From: Nocardioides malaquae
Lineage (GTDB): Bacteria; Actinomycetota; Actinomycetes; Propionibacteriales; Nocardioidaceae
Assembly (NCBI RefSeq): GCF_015070385.1
Contig: NZ_JADCSA010000006.1
Coordinates: 124,001-188,000, forward strand
DNA length: 64,000 bases
Direction: 5' to 3'
Both the position numbers and the translations under genes were made by a program. Each line of letters begins with the position of its first letter. Within the stretch, counting starts at the first letter, position 1. Shown one piece after another: positions 34,359 to 43,450 of this stretch. The notes below the pieces were generated by a model, which worked only from the letters and a program-made list of their open reading frames with translations, had not been told where the DNA came from and did no database searches.

Positions 34359-35504
34359 ATGACGTACGAACTCGGACAGGGGACCGGTCCGCTGCGCGGG
34401 GTGCGGGTCGTGGAGCTCGCCGGCATCGGCCCGGGTCCGCACGCCTGCATGCTGCTGGCCGACCTCGGCGCCGACGTGATCCGCGTCGAGCGCTCCAGCG
34501 GCGGCACCTTCGACTTCGGCAGCGCCGACCTGCTCAACCGTGGCCGGCCGAGCGTCGCGCTCGACCTCAAGGACCCCGCGGCCGTCGAGACCGTGCTCCG
34601 CCTCGTCGAGACCGCCGACGTGCTCGTGGAGGGCATGCGCCCCGGGGTCACCGAGCGACTCGGCCTCGGTCCCGACGCGTGCCTGGCCCGCAACCCCCGC
34701 CTGGTCTACGGCCGGATGACCGGCTGGGGCCAGGAGGGTCCGCTGGCCCACGCGGCCGGCCACGACATGAACTACATCGCCCTCGCCGGCGTGCTCCACG
34801 GGCTCGGCCAGGACCCCTCCCGTCCCCACTTCCCGACCAACCTCGTCGGCGACTTCGGCGGCGGCTCGACCTACCTCGTCATCGGGGTGCTCGCCGCGCT
34901 GCTGCAGGCGCGACTCTCGGGGGAGGGGCAGGTGGTCGACGCCGCCATCGTCGACGGCGCCGCCCACCTCAACGCGATGGCCGCCACCTTCGCCGGCATG
35001 GGCGTGGCCGGTGGTCGTGGCACGGGCCCGCTCGACGGCGGCGCTCCGTGGTACGACCTCTACGAGACCGCCGACGGCGGCCACATGACGCTGGGTGCGC
35101 TCGAGCCCCAGTTCTGGGACGAGTTCTGCCGTCTCGCCGAGCTCGACCTGCCCGACCGCAACGACCCTGCCCAGGCTCCTGCGATCCGTGAAGCGATCGC
35201 GGCGCGCTTCGCGGAGCGTACGCAGGAGGAGTGGACCGCGGTCTTCGACGGTTCCGACGCCTGCGTGGCCCCCGTGCTGACGCTCACCGAGGCGGCCGCC
35301 CACCCCCACATGGCGGCGCGCGAGACCTACGTCGCCCCGGGCGGCGTGCTGCAGCCGGCGCCGGCGCCGCGCTTCTCGCGCACGCCGGCCACCCTCTCGA
35401 CGCCGCCGTCGAACCGCGGCGCCGACACCCGGGCGGCGCTGACCGCGTGGGGCATCGACGACGTCGAGGCCCTCATCGACTCCGGGGCCGCCGTCCAGCG
35501 GTGA
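34359..35504 (+). CDS. mcr: Family III CoA-transferase, alpha-methylacyl-CoA racemase-like
   Basis: 381 residues from ATG 34359. Family III CoA-transferase features: GVRVVELAGIGPGPHACMLL, LADLGADVIRVE, SVALDLK, and YGRMTGWGQEGPLAHAAGHD. The two catalytic residues of alpha-methylacyl-CoA racemase are present at the right distance: His135 in GHDMNY and Asp165 in VGDFGGG. Racemisation of 2-methylacyl-CoA allows beta-oxidation of branched or sterol side chains, in line with other acyl-CoA genes here. The upstream GTGACA-N7-TGTCAC dyad is shared with fadA, suggesting joint control. Monocistronic. Confidence 0.92.
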   Translation: MTYELGQGTGPLRGVRVVELAGIGPGPHACMLLADLGADVIRVERSSGGTFDFGSADLLNRGRPSVALDLKDPAAVETVLRLVETADVLVEGMRPGVTERLGLGPDACLARNPRLVYGRMTGWGQEGPLAHAAGHDMNYIALAGVLHGLGQDPSRPHFPTNLVGDFGGGSTYLVIGVLAALLQARLSGEGQVVDAAIVDGAAHLNAMAATFAGMGVAGGRGTGPLDGGAPWYDLYETADGGHMTLGALEPQFWDEFCRLAELDLPDRNDPAQAPAIREAIAARFAERTQEEWTAVFDGSDACVAPVLTLTEAAAHPHMAARETYVAPGGVLQPAPAPRFSRTPATLSTPPSNRGADTRAALTAWGIDDVEALIDSGAAVQR

Positions 35505-35585
35505 GGGGCCGGCCGGGCAGGTGGTCCAGCCCGGTGGGCGGACGTGGGTGACACCGGGCGAGGTGCCGGTTACCGTTCGGTAGGC

Positions 35586-35604
35586 AGTCGCGGGGGAGGC
35601 GACT
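35586..35604 (+). promoter_or_regulatory. Small hairpin presenting the ribosome site in its loop
   Basis: AGTCGC (35586-35591) pairs with GCGACT (35599-35604); most of the G-rich ribosome site of the next gene is in the loop. A palindromic TACCG-TT-CGGTA lies 5' of it at about 35571-35582. Confidence 0.4.
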
Positions 35605-35610
35605 GGTGGC

Positions 35611-36138
35611 ATGCATGGGGGACGCGTGAGCTGGGCGAGCAAGAGACCTGTCGGGTCGTGGCGGCGCAAGGTGGGAGCGATGCTGCTCGTGGCCGGCGTC
35701 GCGTGGGGCAGTGCGGGCTGCGGCGGTGACGCGGAGGGCAGCGACGACGACGTGCAGGAGGTGGCCTCGGGCGTGCTGCTCGACGGCGGTGAGCCCGCCG
35801 CGGGCGTCGAGCTCGAGCTGTGGGTCTGGCCCGCGCCGCAGGGCGGGGCGACCGCTGCGCCGGAGCTGTTGTCGATCGACACCGACACCACCGACGAGGA
35901 CGGCCGCTTCGTGCTCGAGGGGATGGTGGCCCAGCTGAGTCCCCATGCCTCCGGCGACGGCATGGTCGGCATCGACGTGCGTCGGGTGGGTGCCGACGAG
36001 TTCCTCGCCCGCACGACGGTCCGGCTCACCAAGGCCGAGGAGACCGGGGTGACCGAGGTGCACGCCGCCGAGGGACTGCAGATCAACCTGACGCCCGCCA
36101 AGGGTGGCGAGGAGACCGAGGGTGGGGGCGGCGACTAG
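35611..36138 (+). CDS. Predicted lipoprotein with carboxypeptidase-regulatory-like fold
   Basis: 175 residues from ATG 35611; GTG 35626 is a possible later start. A basic N-terminus and hydrophobic stretch end in WGSAGC, a lipobox with Cys37, so the protein is probably membrane anchored outside the cell. The remaining 135 residues form a beta-sandwich pattern: SGVLLDGGEPAAGVELELW, then DTTDEDGRFVLEGM, the sequence style of carboxypeptidase-regulatory-like domains, as also seen at the end of the MFS protein at 15633. Tail rich in Gly and Glu. Function unknown. Confidence 0.75.
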   Translation: MHGGRVSWASKRPVGSWRRKVGAMLLVAGVAWGSAGCGGDAEGSDDDVQEVASGVLLDGGEPAAGVELELWVWPAPQGGATAAPELLSIDTDTTDEDGRFVLEGMVAQLSPHASGDGMVGIDVRRVGADEFLARTTVRLTKAEETGVTEVHAAEGLQINLTPAKGGEETEGGGGD

Positions 36139-36226
36139 TCGCTCAGGCGCAGCGCCGAGGCCTGCGTGGGGCGGGTGTGACGTAGTCGGCGGCGCGCCCG
36201 ATTGCCCAGCGACAGCCCGCGCCACG

Positions 36227-36402
36227 TAGGCTGGGGAAACAGACGCATCGTCCAGTCTTGCCTCGATCGTCCCTGGTCTCCCGTCGGGAGCCCCGGCCTC
36301 GCCTCGCGAGGTGCGCCGCAGCCCCAGGTAGACCCAGGGTTGCCAGCTCCGCCAGCCGGCGGAAGTGCGTTGGTGAGACACCCGCACAGATGAGATCTCC
36401 AC
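36227..36402 (+). promoter_or_regulatory. Promoter and long structured leader of the second helicase gene
   Basis: TTGCCC at 36202 and TAGGCT at 36227-36232 (19-base spacer) may form a promoter, giving a leader of about 160 bases. It contains stem-loops CTCCC/GGGAG (36278-36290), CCTCG/CGAGG (about 36297-36311) and TCCGCC/GGCGGA (about 36348-36363). Long structured leaders are known for cold-induced helicase genes. No short open frame with a ribosome site is evident. Confidence 0.4.
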
Positions 36403-37872
36403 ATGAACTTCGCCGAACTCGGCGTGCCCGCTGCGCTGTCCGACGTCCTCGCCGCGCAGGGCATCACCTCCCCCACCCCGATCCAGGAAGCCACGCTTCC
36501 CGACTCGCTGGCCGGACGCGACGTCCTCGGCCGTGGCCGCACCGGCTCCGGGAAGACGTACGCCTTCGTGCTGCCGTTGGTGGCCCGCCTCGACGCGGCC
36601 AAGCTGCCCGCGATGCCGAACAAGCCGCGCGCGATCATCCTCGCCCCCACCCGTGAGCTGGTCACCCAGATCAAGGACTCCCTCGAGCCGCTGGCGCGCG
36701 TCGCCGGGCTCACGGTCCAGACCGTCTTCGGCGGCGTGGGCCAGGGCCCGCAGGTCAACGCCCTCAAGCGGGGTGTCGACGTCGTCGTGGCCGCTCCCGG
36801 CCGCCTCGAGGACCTCATGGGTCAGGGCCACTGCGACCTCTCCGCGGTCGAGGTCACCATCCTCGACGAGGCCGACCACATGGCCGACCTGGGCTTCCTG
36901 CCCGGCGTGAAGCGGATCATGGACAAGACCCCGCAGTCGGGTCAGCGCCTGCTCTTCTCGGCCACGCTCGACGGTGCGATCAACGTGCTCGTCAAGCGCT
37001 ACCTGACCAACCCGGTCACCCACGAGGCCGACTCCGCGCAGTCGCCGGTGGCGAAGATGAGCCACCACGTGCTGCACATCAACCGCGACCACCGCCTGCC
37101 GGTGCTCGTCGACCTGGCGAGCGCGCCGGGGCGTACGGTCGTCTTCACCCGCACCAAGCACGGCGCCAAGGCGCTGGCCCGCCAGCTCAACAAGAACGGC
37201 GTGCCTGCGGTCGACCTGCACGGCAACCTGTCGCAGAACGCGCGTACGCGGAACATGGAGGCCTTCCACTCCGGCAAGGCCGCGACGCTCGTCGCCACCG
37301 ACGTCGCCGCCCGCGGCATCCACGTCGACGACGTCGCGCTGGTCATCCACGCCGACCCGCCGTCGGAGCACAAGGCCTACCTGCACCGCTCGGGCCGCAC
37401 CGCCCGCGCCGGCGCCGAGGGCACCGTCGTCACGCTGATGACCGACGACCAGGTCAAGGACGTCCGCTCGCTGACCCGTCTCGCGGGCATCAAGCCGACG
37501 ACGACCAAGCTGGACTCCGCCAAGCACCCGGTGCTGGCCAGCCTCGCGCCCGGCGACCGGGTCCTCGTGCCCGGTGGCTACGAGGCGCCCGCCCCCGTGC
37601 AGGCGCAGTCGTCCGGCGCCCCCAAGTCGGGCGGTCGCAACCGTCAGCGCCGCAAGGCGGGCAACAGCCCGAACACCCGCTCGGGTCAGCCCAAGCAGGG
37701 TGGCGGCCAGGGCAGCGGCGGTGGCCGCTCCGGCGGTCGCGCCCAGGCAGGTGCCGGTCAAGGCGGCCAGGGTGGCCAGCGCTCCGGCGGTCGCTCCGGC
37801 GGCGCCCGGGGTGGCAACCGCTCCGGCGGCTCGTCGAGCCACAGCGCCGCGTCGTTCAGCCGGGGTCGCTGA
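36403..37872 (+). CDS. DEAD-box RNA helicase, RhlE-like
   Basis: 489 residues from ATG 36403. Q motif (FAELGVPAALSDVLAAQGI...TPIQ), motif I GRTGSGKT, PTRELV, DEAD followed by HMADLGF, SATLD, ARGIHVDDV and HRSGRTARAG. The core matches RhlE-type ATP-dependent RNA helicases. From about residue 390 the tail is basic and rich in Gly, Gln, Ser and Arg (GGQGSGGGRSGGRAQ style), a disordered RNA-binding tail. It differs from the helicase at 20740 by lacking a DbpA domain. Expected roles are ribosome maturation and RNA turnover. Its leader may confer cold or autoregulatory control. Confidence 0.93.
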   Translation: MNFAELGVPAALSDVLAAQGITSPTPIQEATLPDSLAGRDVLGRGRTGSGKTYAFVLPLVARLDAAKLPAMPNKPRAIILAPTRELVTQIKDSLEPLARVAGLTVQTVFGGVGQGPQVNALKRGVDVVVAAPGRLEDLMGQGHCDLSAVEVTILDEADHMADLGFLPGVKRIMDKTPQSGQRLLFSATLDGAINVLVKRYLTNPVTHEADSAQSPVAKMSHHVLHINRDHRLPVLVDLASAPGRTVVFTRTKHGAKALARQLNKNGVPAVDLHGNLSQNARTRNMEAFHSGKAATLVATDVAARGIHVDDVALVIHADPPSEHKAYLHRSGRTARAGAEGTVVTLMTDDQVKDVRSLTRLAGIKPTTTKLDSAKHPVLASLAPGDRVLVPGGYEAPAPVQAQSSGAPKSGGRNRQRRKAGNSPNTRSGQPKQGGGQGSGGGRSGGRAQAGAGQGGQGGQRSGGRSGGARGGNRSGGSSSHSAASFSRGR

Positions 37873-37903
37873 CCGCCACTCCCTCCCCGCGCCGGCGGGG
37901 GAG

Positions 37904-37909
37904 TAGGTT
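37904..37909 (+). promoter_or_regulatory. -10 box of leaderless PPOX gene
   Basis: TAGGTT, six bases before the ATG at 37916; no ribosome site. Confidence 0.65.
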
Positions 37910-37915
37910 GGCCCC

Positions 37916-38341
37916 ATGACCGCCGACGCGCCCCGGATCATGGACGAGGACGAGTGCTGGGAGTTCCTGCGCTCCCATGAGTTCGGCCGCCTCGCCTTCC
38001 ACCTCGCCGACGAGGTGCACATCGCGCCGATCAACTACGCGGTCGACCACCGGACCCTGCTCTTCCGCACCGCCGAGGGCTCGAAGCTGCTCGGTATCGT
38101 GATGAACCCCGACGTGGCCTTCGAGATCGACGAGTACGACGACGCGAAGGCCGCCAGTGTCATTGTGCGCGGCACCGCGCGCCTGCTGCCCGAGGACGAG
38201 GCCCACCGCTCGGAGAACGTGCCGCTGCGACCGTGGGTGGCGGACTTCAAGTACAACGTCGTCGAGATCACCCCGACCGAGATGACCGGGCGGCGCTTCG
38301 ACCTGACAAAGCCCTGGACGCGCATCACTCCTCGCGACTGA
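37916..38341 (+). CDS. Pyridoxamine 5'-phosphate oxidase-like flavoprotein
   Basis: 141 residues. Split-barrel flavin-binding fold: CWEFLRSHEFGRLAFHLADE, VHIAPINYAVDHRTLLFRTA, EGSKLLGIVMNPDVAFEIDE, and a C-terminal KYNVVEITPTEMTGRRF. This is the small PPOX-like group that binds FMN, F420 or haem rather than true PdxH, which is longer. Monocistronic with a predicted leaderless promoter. The substrate is unknown; nitroreductase-like or F420-dependent activity is possible. Confidence 0.88.
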   Translation: MTADAPRIMDEDECWEFLRSHEFGRLAFHLADEVHIAPINYAVDHRTLLFRTAEGSKLLGIVMNPDVAFEIDEYDDAKAASVIVRGTARLLPEDEAHRSENVPLRPWVADFKYNVVEITPTEMTGRRFDLTKPWTRITPRD

Positions 38342-38371
38342 GCCTGCTGCTCGGCGTCGCCGGTTCCTGTT

Positions 38372-38391
38372 GAGGAGTCGGCCCACTCCTC
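38372..38391 (+). terminator. Hairpin after the PPOX gene
   Basis: GAGGAGT and ACTCCTC pair around CGGCCC, 30 bases after the stop; no T-run. Confidence 0.5.
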
Positions 38392-38423
38392 TCGTCGCCC
38401 GCGCCTCGGCGCAGGGGTCCCGC

Positions 38424-38451
38424 CGAAATGATCGACCGTTCGATCATTTCG
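38424..38451. repeat. Perfect 12-bp dyad in AT-richer spacer
   Basis: CGAAATGATCGA (38424-38435) and its reverse complement (38440-38451) with a four-base CCGT loop. It stands between the PPOX terminator and the PadR operator and could be a second terminator or a regulatory site. Confidence 0.6.
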
Positions 38452-38502
38452 CAAATTGCCCTGTGCTGACGCGTGCGCCGATGGCGCGCGGGCTGAACAA
38501 CT

Positions 38503-38543
38503 GGATACCGGGTATGCATACCTGCTATACATACCCGGTATCC
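38503..38543. promoter_or_regulatory. 41-bp palindromic operator of the PadR-ABC operon
   Basis: GGATACCGGGTATG (38503-38516) and its exact reverse complement (38530-38543), with the inner palindrome GGTATGCATACC at 38511-38522. The extended -10-like element TGCTATACA (38523-38531) lies inside, so binding would block transcription of the PadR and ABC genes 45 bases downstream. Confidence 0.7.
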
Positions 38544-38587
38544 ACTCGAAATCCGTCGAGCGGAGGACGGCTCGAGAGGGGGTGCGC

Positions 38588-39211
38588 ATGTCGATCAAGC
38601 ACTCGTTGCTGGCCCTGCTGGAGCAGGGACCCATGTACGGCTACCAGCTGCGGGCGGAGTTCGAGCAGCGCACGGGGGCCACCTGGCCGCTCAACGTCGG
38701 GCAGGTCTACCAGACCCTGTCGCGGCTCGAGCGTGACCGGCTGGTCGAGGTGGTGGCCGGTGACGACGCCGAAGCGTCAGCGGGGTCCGGGCAGACCGAC
38801 GGTGCGGGGGAGCGCCAGGTCAGCTATCGGATCACCGAGGCCGGGCGGGCGGAGGTGGCGACGTGGTTCGCCACCCCCGTCCCCCGGGCCCACCCGCCGC
38901 GCGACGAGCTCGCCATCAAGCTGGCGCTGGCCGTGACCCTGCCCGGGGTCGACATCGGTCACCTCGTGCAGCAGCAGCGCTCGGCCACGATGGCCGCGCT
39001 GCAGGAGCACACCCGCGCCAAGCGCGCCCACACCCCTGAGCCGGGCAGCACCGCCGGCCTCGCCCACGGCCTGGTGCTCGACTCGCTCATCTTCGACACC
39101 GAGGCCGAGATCCGCTGGCTCGACCACTGCGAGAACCGGCTGCGCCGCGCCGCCCTCGACCACAGCTCCGGGGCGACGCGCCCCGCCGTCACCCCTGGGG
39201 AGACCCGATGA
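38588..39211 (+). CDS. PadR family transcriptional regulator of ABC operon
   Basis: 207 residues from ATG 38588, with GAGGGGG six bases upstream. PadR winged helix: SLLALLEQGPMYGYQLRAEF, WPLNVGQVYQTLSRLERDRL, VSYRITEAGRAEVATWF; the C-terminal part is the helical dimerisation region. Its stop overlaps the ABC ATPase start by four bases, as in LmrR-like systems in which a PadR protein represses a drug exporter gene and is released by the drug. The long palindrome upstream is the likely operator. An acidic and glycine-rich insert lies in the wing (residues about 60-75). Confidence 0.92.
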   Translation: MSIKHSLLALLEQGPMYGYQLRAEFEQRTGATWPLNVGQVYQTLSRLERDRLVEVVAGDDAEASAGSGQTDGAGERQVSYRITEAGRAEVATWFATPVPRAHPPRDELAIKLALAVTLPGVDIGHLVQQQRSATMAALQEHTRAKRAHTPEPGSTAGLAHGLVLDSLIFDTEAEIRWLDHCENRLRRAALDHSSGATRPAVTPGETR

Positions 39212-39933
39212 ACGTCCTCACCTCTGCCGTGCTCCACCTCGACGACGTGACCCGCGTGCACGGCGACGGCGTGCTCGCCGTCAACGCCTTGCGCGGCGTC
39301 ACCTTCACCGCCCGCCCCGGCGAGCTCGTCGCCGTCATGGGCCCCTCGGGCTCGGGCAAGTCGACCCTGCTCAACCTCGCCGGCGGCCTCGACACCCCGA
39401 GCACCGGCCGCGTCGTCATCGAGGGCACCGACCTCAACACCCTCGACGGCGCCGGCCGCGCCCGCGTGCGGCGTACGTCCGTGGGCTACGTCTTCCAGGA
39501 CTACAACCTCATCCCGGCGCTCACCGCCGCGGAGAACGTGGCGCTGCCGCGCGAACTCGACGGCGACTCCCGTCGCGACGCCCGCGAGGCCGCGCTGGTC
39601 GCCCTCGAGCGGGTCGGCATCACCGAGCTCGCCGACCGCTTCCCCGACGAGATGTCGGGCGGTCAGCAGCAACGCGTCGCCATCGCTCGCGCCGTGGTGG
39701 GCGAGCGCCGCCTGATCCTGGCCGACGAGCCGACCGGCGCGCTCGACACCGAGACCGGCGAGGAGGTGCTGCGGGTGCTGCGCGACTTCTGCGACGCCGG
39801 CGCCGCGGGGGTGCTCGTGACCCACGAGGCCCGTCACGCTGCCTGGGCCGACCGCGTCGTCTACCTGCGTGACGGCCTGGTCGTCGACGAGTCCGGCGCC
39901 AGCGTGGGCGTCGGCGCCCAGGTGTTGCGATGA
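39208..39933 (+). CDS. MacB/LolD-like ABC transporter ATPase
   Basis: 241 residues, ATG overlapping the PadR stop. Walker [11 protein letters not shown]-loop [13 protein letters not shown], signature MSGGQQQR, Walker [13 protein letters not shown], switch His in [10 protein letters not shown]. Belongs with the FtsX-type permease that follows, whose ATG overlaps this stop. The regulator-ATPase-permease order suggests inducible efflux or envelope-stress response. Confidence 0.95.
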   Translation: MNVLTSAVLHLDDVTRVHGDGVLAVNALRGVTFTARPGELVAVMGPSGSGKSTLLNLAGGLDTPSTGRVVIEGTDLNTLDGAGRARVRRTSVGYVFQDYNLIPALTAAENVALPRELDGDSRRDAREAALVALERVGITELADRFPDEMSGGQQQRVAIARAVVGERRLILADEPTGALDTETGEEVLRVLRDFCDAGAAGVLVTHEARHAAWADRVVYLRDGLVVDESGASVGVGAQVLR

Positions 39934-42620
39934 GTGCCCCTGGAGCGGGGTGGCGAGCGGGCTGGGGCATGGCCCTGCGCGTCGCCTGGCGCGACGTGCG
40001 GCGCCACAAGGCCCGCAGCGCGCTGGTCCTGGCGCTGATCGCGCTGCCGGTGCTGCTGGTCTCGTCGGGCGCCATCGTGGTGATGACCGCCGACGTGCGG
40101 GGGGCCGAACGCATCGGGCGTGAGCTCGGCGACGTGGCGCAGGCCCAGATCTGGAGCGAGGGCACCGAGCAGGTCCTGCAGTTGCCCGACCCACGCGAGG
40201 GGGTCAACTTCGTGGGTGGCGACGGCTCGTCCCGCAAGCTCCCCGGGGCGACGGAGCTGGCCGCCCTCCTGGGTGACGACCGCCCGGTGCAGCAACTGTT
40301 GAGCTCCTCCTCGACCGTGCTTCTTCCCGATGGTGCGCCCTCCCTCGTGGACGTGCGCGAGGGGGAGTGGAGCGATCCGCTGTTGGCCGGCCTGGTCGAG
40401 GTGGTCGACGGTCGGCTTCCCGGGGCGCCCGACGAGGTCGTCGTGACCGAGGAGCTGCTCGCCGCCGGGTTCGACATCGGTTCTGCCTTCCCGGTCAGCG
40501 GCGTGGAGCCAGCCCCCTCGGTGGTCGGCGTGGTCCGCGACGCCACCGACGTCAACAACACGATCGCGTACGGGCCGCCGGGGTCGCTGCTGGCGGCCGA
40601 CGCGCCCGAACGCGACCAGTGGTGGGGCACGACATGGCTGGTGGGTGGTGACCCGGTCACCTGGGACGAGGTCCTGGAGCTCAACGACGAAAAGTTCGTC
40701 GTCTTCTCCCGGGCCGTGGTCACCGACCCGCCCCCGGACTCCGAGGTGCCCTACAAGGAGGACGAGGGCATGTACTCCTCCTCCGCGGAGCAGGTGGAGT
40801 ACATGGCCGTCGTGGCGATGATCATCACGATGGTGCTGCTCGAGGTGGTGCTGCTGGCCGGGCCGGCGTTCGCCGTCATGGCGCGCCACCACACGCGTAC
40901 GCTCGCGCTCGTCGCCGCCTCTGGTGGCACGCCGCGGCAGGCCCGTCGCGTCATCCTCGCTGCCGGTGTGGTCCTGGGGTTCGTCGCCACCCTGGCAGGG
41001 TTGGTGCTCAGCGTCCCGGTGGCGGCCGCCGTCATGCCGTGGGCGCAGGGGCTCATGTGGGAGCGCTTCGGCCCCTTCGACGTGCCGTGGTTGGTGTTGC
41101 TGGTGGTCGGCGCCTTCGGGTTGGCCTCGGCCCTGCTCGCCGCGGTCGTACCGGCATGGTTGACCTCGCGCCAGGACGTCGTGGCCGCGTTGGCGGGTCG
41201 CCGGTCCGACGGGGCCCCGAAACTGCAGGTCCCGGTGATCGGTGTCCTGGTCCTGGGGCTGGGGGTCACCGGAGCGGTCATCGGCGCCCAGCGTCAGCAA
41301 GACCTGGGACCGGTGTTGATGTCGGCCTCCGCGGTGGTGACCATGATCGGGATGATCCTGGTGGTGCCGGCCCTGGTCGGGCTGGTGGCCCGTTCCGCCC
41401 GCCGCCTCCCGCTGCCGATGCGGTATGCCACCCGTGACGCCGCGCGGCACCGGACGCGGACGGTCCCGGCGATCGCTGCCGTGGCCGCGACGGTGGCCGG
41501 AGTGGTCGCTCTGGGCATCAGCGTCGCCAGCGACGAGTTGGAGAACCAGGAGACCTACATGCCGATGACCGCGCTCGGGACGGGTCTGGTCACCTTCGAC
41601 ACCGAGTTGATGGAGCCCGGCGACGAGCCGCCGTGGGACGAGATCGAGTCCGCGGCGACCACGGCGCTGCCGAGCGCAGAGGTGGTGCGGGTGCGGGGGG
41701 CCGAGGAGGTCTACGGCCACCAGAGCAACAGCTATTGGATGATCCGCAACGACCGAGGACGTGACCTTCATCTTCTGGAGTCCTACGGCTCCAGCTTCGG
41801 CAGCTCGATCCTGGTCCAGGACGCGCCGTCGGACATGACCCTGAGCGCTGCTGAGCGTGAGGAGATCGCGGCGGTGCTGGCAACCGGAAAGGCCGTGGTC
41901 CTGGGGAACCGCGAGCCCCGCAGGGCGTTCGAGGAGGTCATCCTCGTCCACCGGCAGTGGGAGGGTGGCGAGGACCGGGTCGTTGACCGCGTGACGATGC
42001 CTGCGGAAGTCGTGCGCGTGGCAGGTTCGCCGTGGGCGCAGGTCATCGTGCCGACGTCGCTGGAGAGCCGCTTCGCCGACGGTGCGGTGAAGCCCATCGG
42101 TCTGGCGGTGACCAGCCAGCTCGACGCCGCCGACGAGCGGACGCTGGCGGGGGCGGTGCGCGACGTCAGTGCGCGCGCCCACCTCCAGGTCGAGCGCGGC
42201 TTCCAACGCGACGCGGACGTGGTCGTGCTGATCTGGGTCCTGGGTGTGGTCGGCGCCCTGCTGATGCTCGCCGGCACGCTGACGGCGACGTTCCTGTCGC
42301 TGGCCGACGCCAAGCCTGACCTGGCCACCGTCTCGGCGGTGGGTGGGTCGCCGCGGACCCGACGGTCCGTCGCGGCGTCGTATGCCCTGATGATCGCCTC
42401 GGTCGGGGCCGTGCTCGGCGCTCTGGTCGGATTCGTGCCGGGGCTGGCGCTCTCCCGATCGATGACAGTCACGGACTACGGGTTTGCTCCGACCGGTCCC
42501 TACCTGGACGTGCCGTGGGTGTTGATCGGCTCCCTGGTCGTCGCGCTGCCGTTGTTCTCCGCGGCGGTGGTCTGGCTCTTCTCCCGGTCGCGCCTGCCGA
42601 TGGTGGCGCGGATCGACTGA
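39930..42620 (+). CDS. FtsX-type ABC transporter permease
   Basis: 896 residues from ATG 39930. A first helix (ARSALVLALIALPVLLVSSGAI) and a large extracytoplasmic domain with DE-rich loops (residues about 50-285) precede a helix group with LALVAASGGTPRQARRVIL, then further helices, a second extracytoplasmic region and the last three helices (ATVSAVGGSPRTRRSVAAS). This is a duplicated FtsX arrangement. It is longer than, and only loosely similar to, the permease at 13114. It ends three bases from the convergent MerR gene. Confidence 0.92.
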   Translation: MSAPGAGWRAGWGMALRVAWRDVRRHKARSALVLALIALPVLLVSSGAIVVMTADVRGAERIGRELGDVAQAQIWSEGTEQVLQLPDPREGVNFVGGDGSSRKLPGATELAALLGDDRPVQQLLSSSSTVLLPDGAPSLVDVREGEWSDPLLAGLVEVVDGRLPGAPDEVVVTEELLAAGFDIGSAFPVSGVEPAPSVVGVVRDATDVNNTIAYGPPGSLLAADAPERDQWWGTTWLVGGDPVTWDEVLELNDEKFVVFSRAVVTDPPPDSEVPYKEDEGMYSSSAEQVEYMAVVAMIITMVLLEVVLLAGPAFAVMARHHTRTLALVAASGGTPRQARRVILAAGVVLGFVATLAGLVLSVPVAAAVMPWAQGLMWERFGPFDVPWLVLLVVGAFGLASALLAAVVPAWLTSRQDVVAALAGRRSDGAPKLQVPVIGVLVLGLGVTGAVIGAQRQQDLGPVLMSASAVVTMIGMILVVPALVGLVARSARRLPLPMRYATRDAARHRTRTVPAIAAVAATVAGVVALGISVASDELENQETYMPMTALGTGLVTFDTELMEPGDEPPWDEIESAATTALPSAEVVRVRGAEEVYGHQSNSYWMIRNDRGRDLHLLESYGSSFGSSILVQDAPSDMTLSAAEREEIAAVLATGKAVVLGNREPRRAFEEVILVHRQWEGGEDRVVDRVTMPAEVVRVAGSPWAQVIVPTSLESRFADGAVKPIGLAVTSQLDAADERTLAGAVRDVSARAHLQVERGFQRDADVVVLIWVLGVVGALLMLAGTLTATFLSLADAKPDLATVSAVGGSPRTRRSVAASYALMIASVGAVLGALVGFVPGLALSRSMTVTDYGFAPTGPYLDVPWVLIGSLVVALPLFSAAVVWLFSRSRLPMVARID

Positions 42621-42623
42621 GCC

Positions 42624-43373
42624 TCAGCGACCGCGGTGGACGATGTCGGCCCGGGTGGCCTCGTCCATCGCGGTCTCGTAGGCGGAGACCAGCGAGGTGA
42701 TGGAGAGCGGCTTGATCCGCGCGACGACCTCGGAGAGGCGCTCGCGGGTCATGCCGGCCTCCTTGTACGTCGGCCAGACCTGGGTGCGGAAGACCGCGAG
42801 CAGCTCCTCGGCGAGCTCCTTGCCGTGGCGGGCGTAGAGCTCGCGGCCGGCGCGGGCGGCCGCGGCGGGGTAGCCGATCTCGAGCAGGCCCAGGCCGACG
42901 GAGAACTGGGTGAGCGCCACCTCGTAGGTGCCGTCGCCGCAGGGCAGGGTGATCTCCATCTCCTCCAGGGTGGTGAGCTCGTCGTCGGTGAGCTCACGCC
43001 CGGCGCGCGAGTCCAGCTCGGCGCGCGTCAGGCGTACGGGCCGGTCGGCCATCCACGGGGCCTGCATCGTGCGCTGCATGGCGATCTCCTCGGCGGAGGC
43101 GTCCTCGGGGATCGCGGCCACGTACTTCTCGATGGCCGCGAGGGTGAAGCCGTGGGCCTGCAGCTCCTGGACGAGCTCCAGGCGGGCGACGTGCGCGGGC
43201 GTGTAGTAGCCCGACCGGCCACGGCGGATCGGCGGGGGCACCAGGCCCTTGGTGGTGTAGAAGCGCACGTTGCGCACGCTCATCCCCACCCGGGCGGTCA
43301 GCTCGTCGAGGGTGAGCAGGTCGCGCAGGGCGTCGCGCGGCTCCACGGGTGTGTCGACGTCCTGGTCCGCCAT
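42624..43373 (-). CDS. MerR family transcriptional regulator
   Basis: 249 residues from ATG 43373, with GAGGGAG five bases upstream. The MerR winged helix is clear: [62 protein letters not shown] long C-terminal region of about 170 residues without metal-binding cysteines is probably an effector domain for an organic ligand. It is divergent from fadA-fadB; the dyad GTGACA-N7-TGTCAC between a -35 and -10 separated by 19 bases before fadA is the type of site MerR proteins use. Control of beta-oxidation genes is therefore likely. Confidence 0.9.
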   Translation of the reverse strand: MADQDVDTPVEPRDALRDLLTLDELTARVGMSVRNVRFYTTKGLVPPPIRRGRSGYYTPAHVARLELVQELQAHGFTLAAIEKYVAAIPEDASAEEIAMQRTMQAPWMADRPVRLTRAELDSRAGRELTDDELTTLEEMEITLPCGDGTYEVALTQFSVGLGLLEIGYPAAAARAGRELYARHGKELAEELLAVFRTQVWPTYKEAGMTRERLSEVVARIKPLSITSLVSAYETAMDEATRADIVHRGR

Positions 43374-43450
43374 CGCGTCTCCCTCTCGCTGGATCTGGCC
43401 CTCGTGCGCGCCGCACGGGAAGGTCGGGGCGCCGGATTCCGTGGCACCCC

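Noticed and set aside
37600-37872. Repetitive GC-rich stretch as a separate repeat element
   Set aside because: It is the in-frame Gly/Arg/Ser/Gln tail of the RhlE-like helicase.
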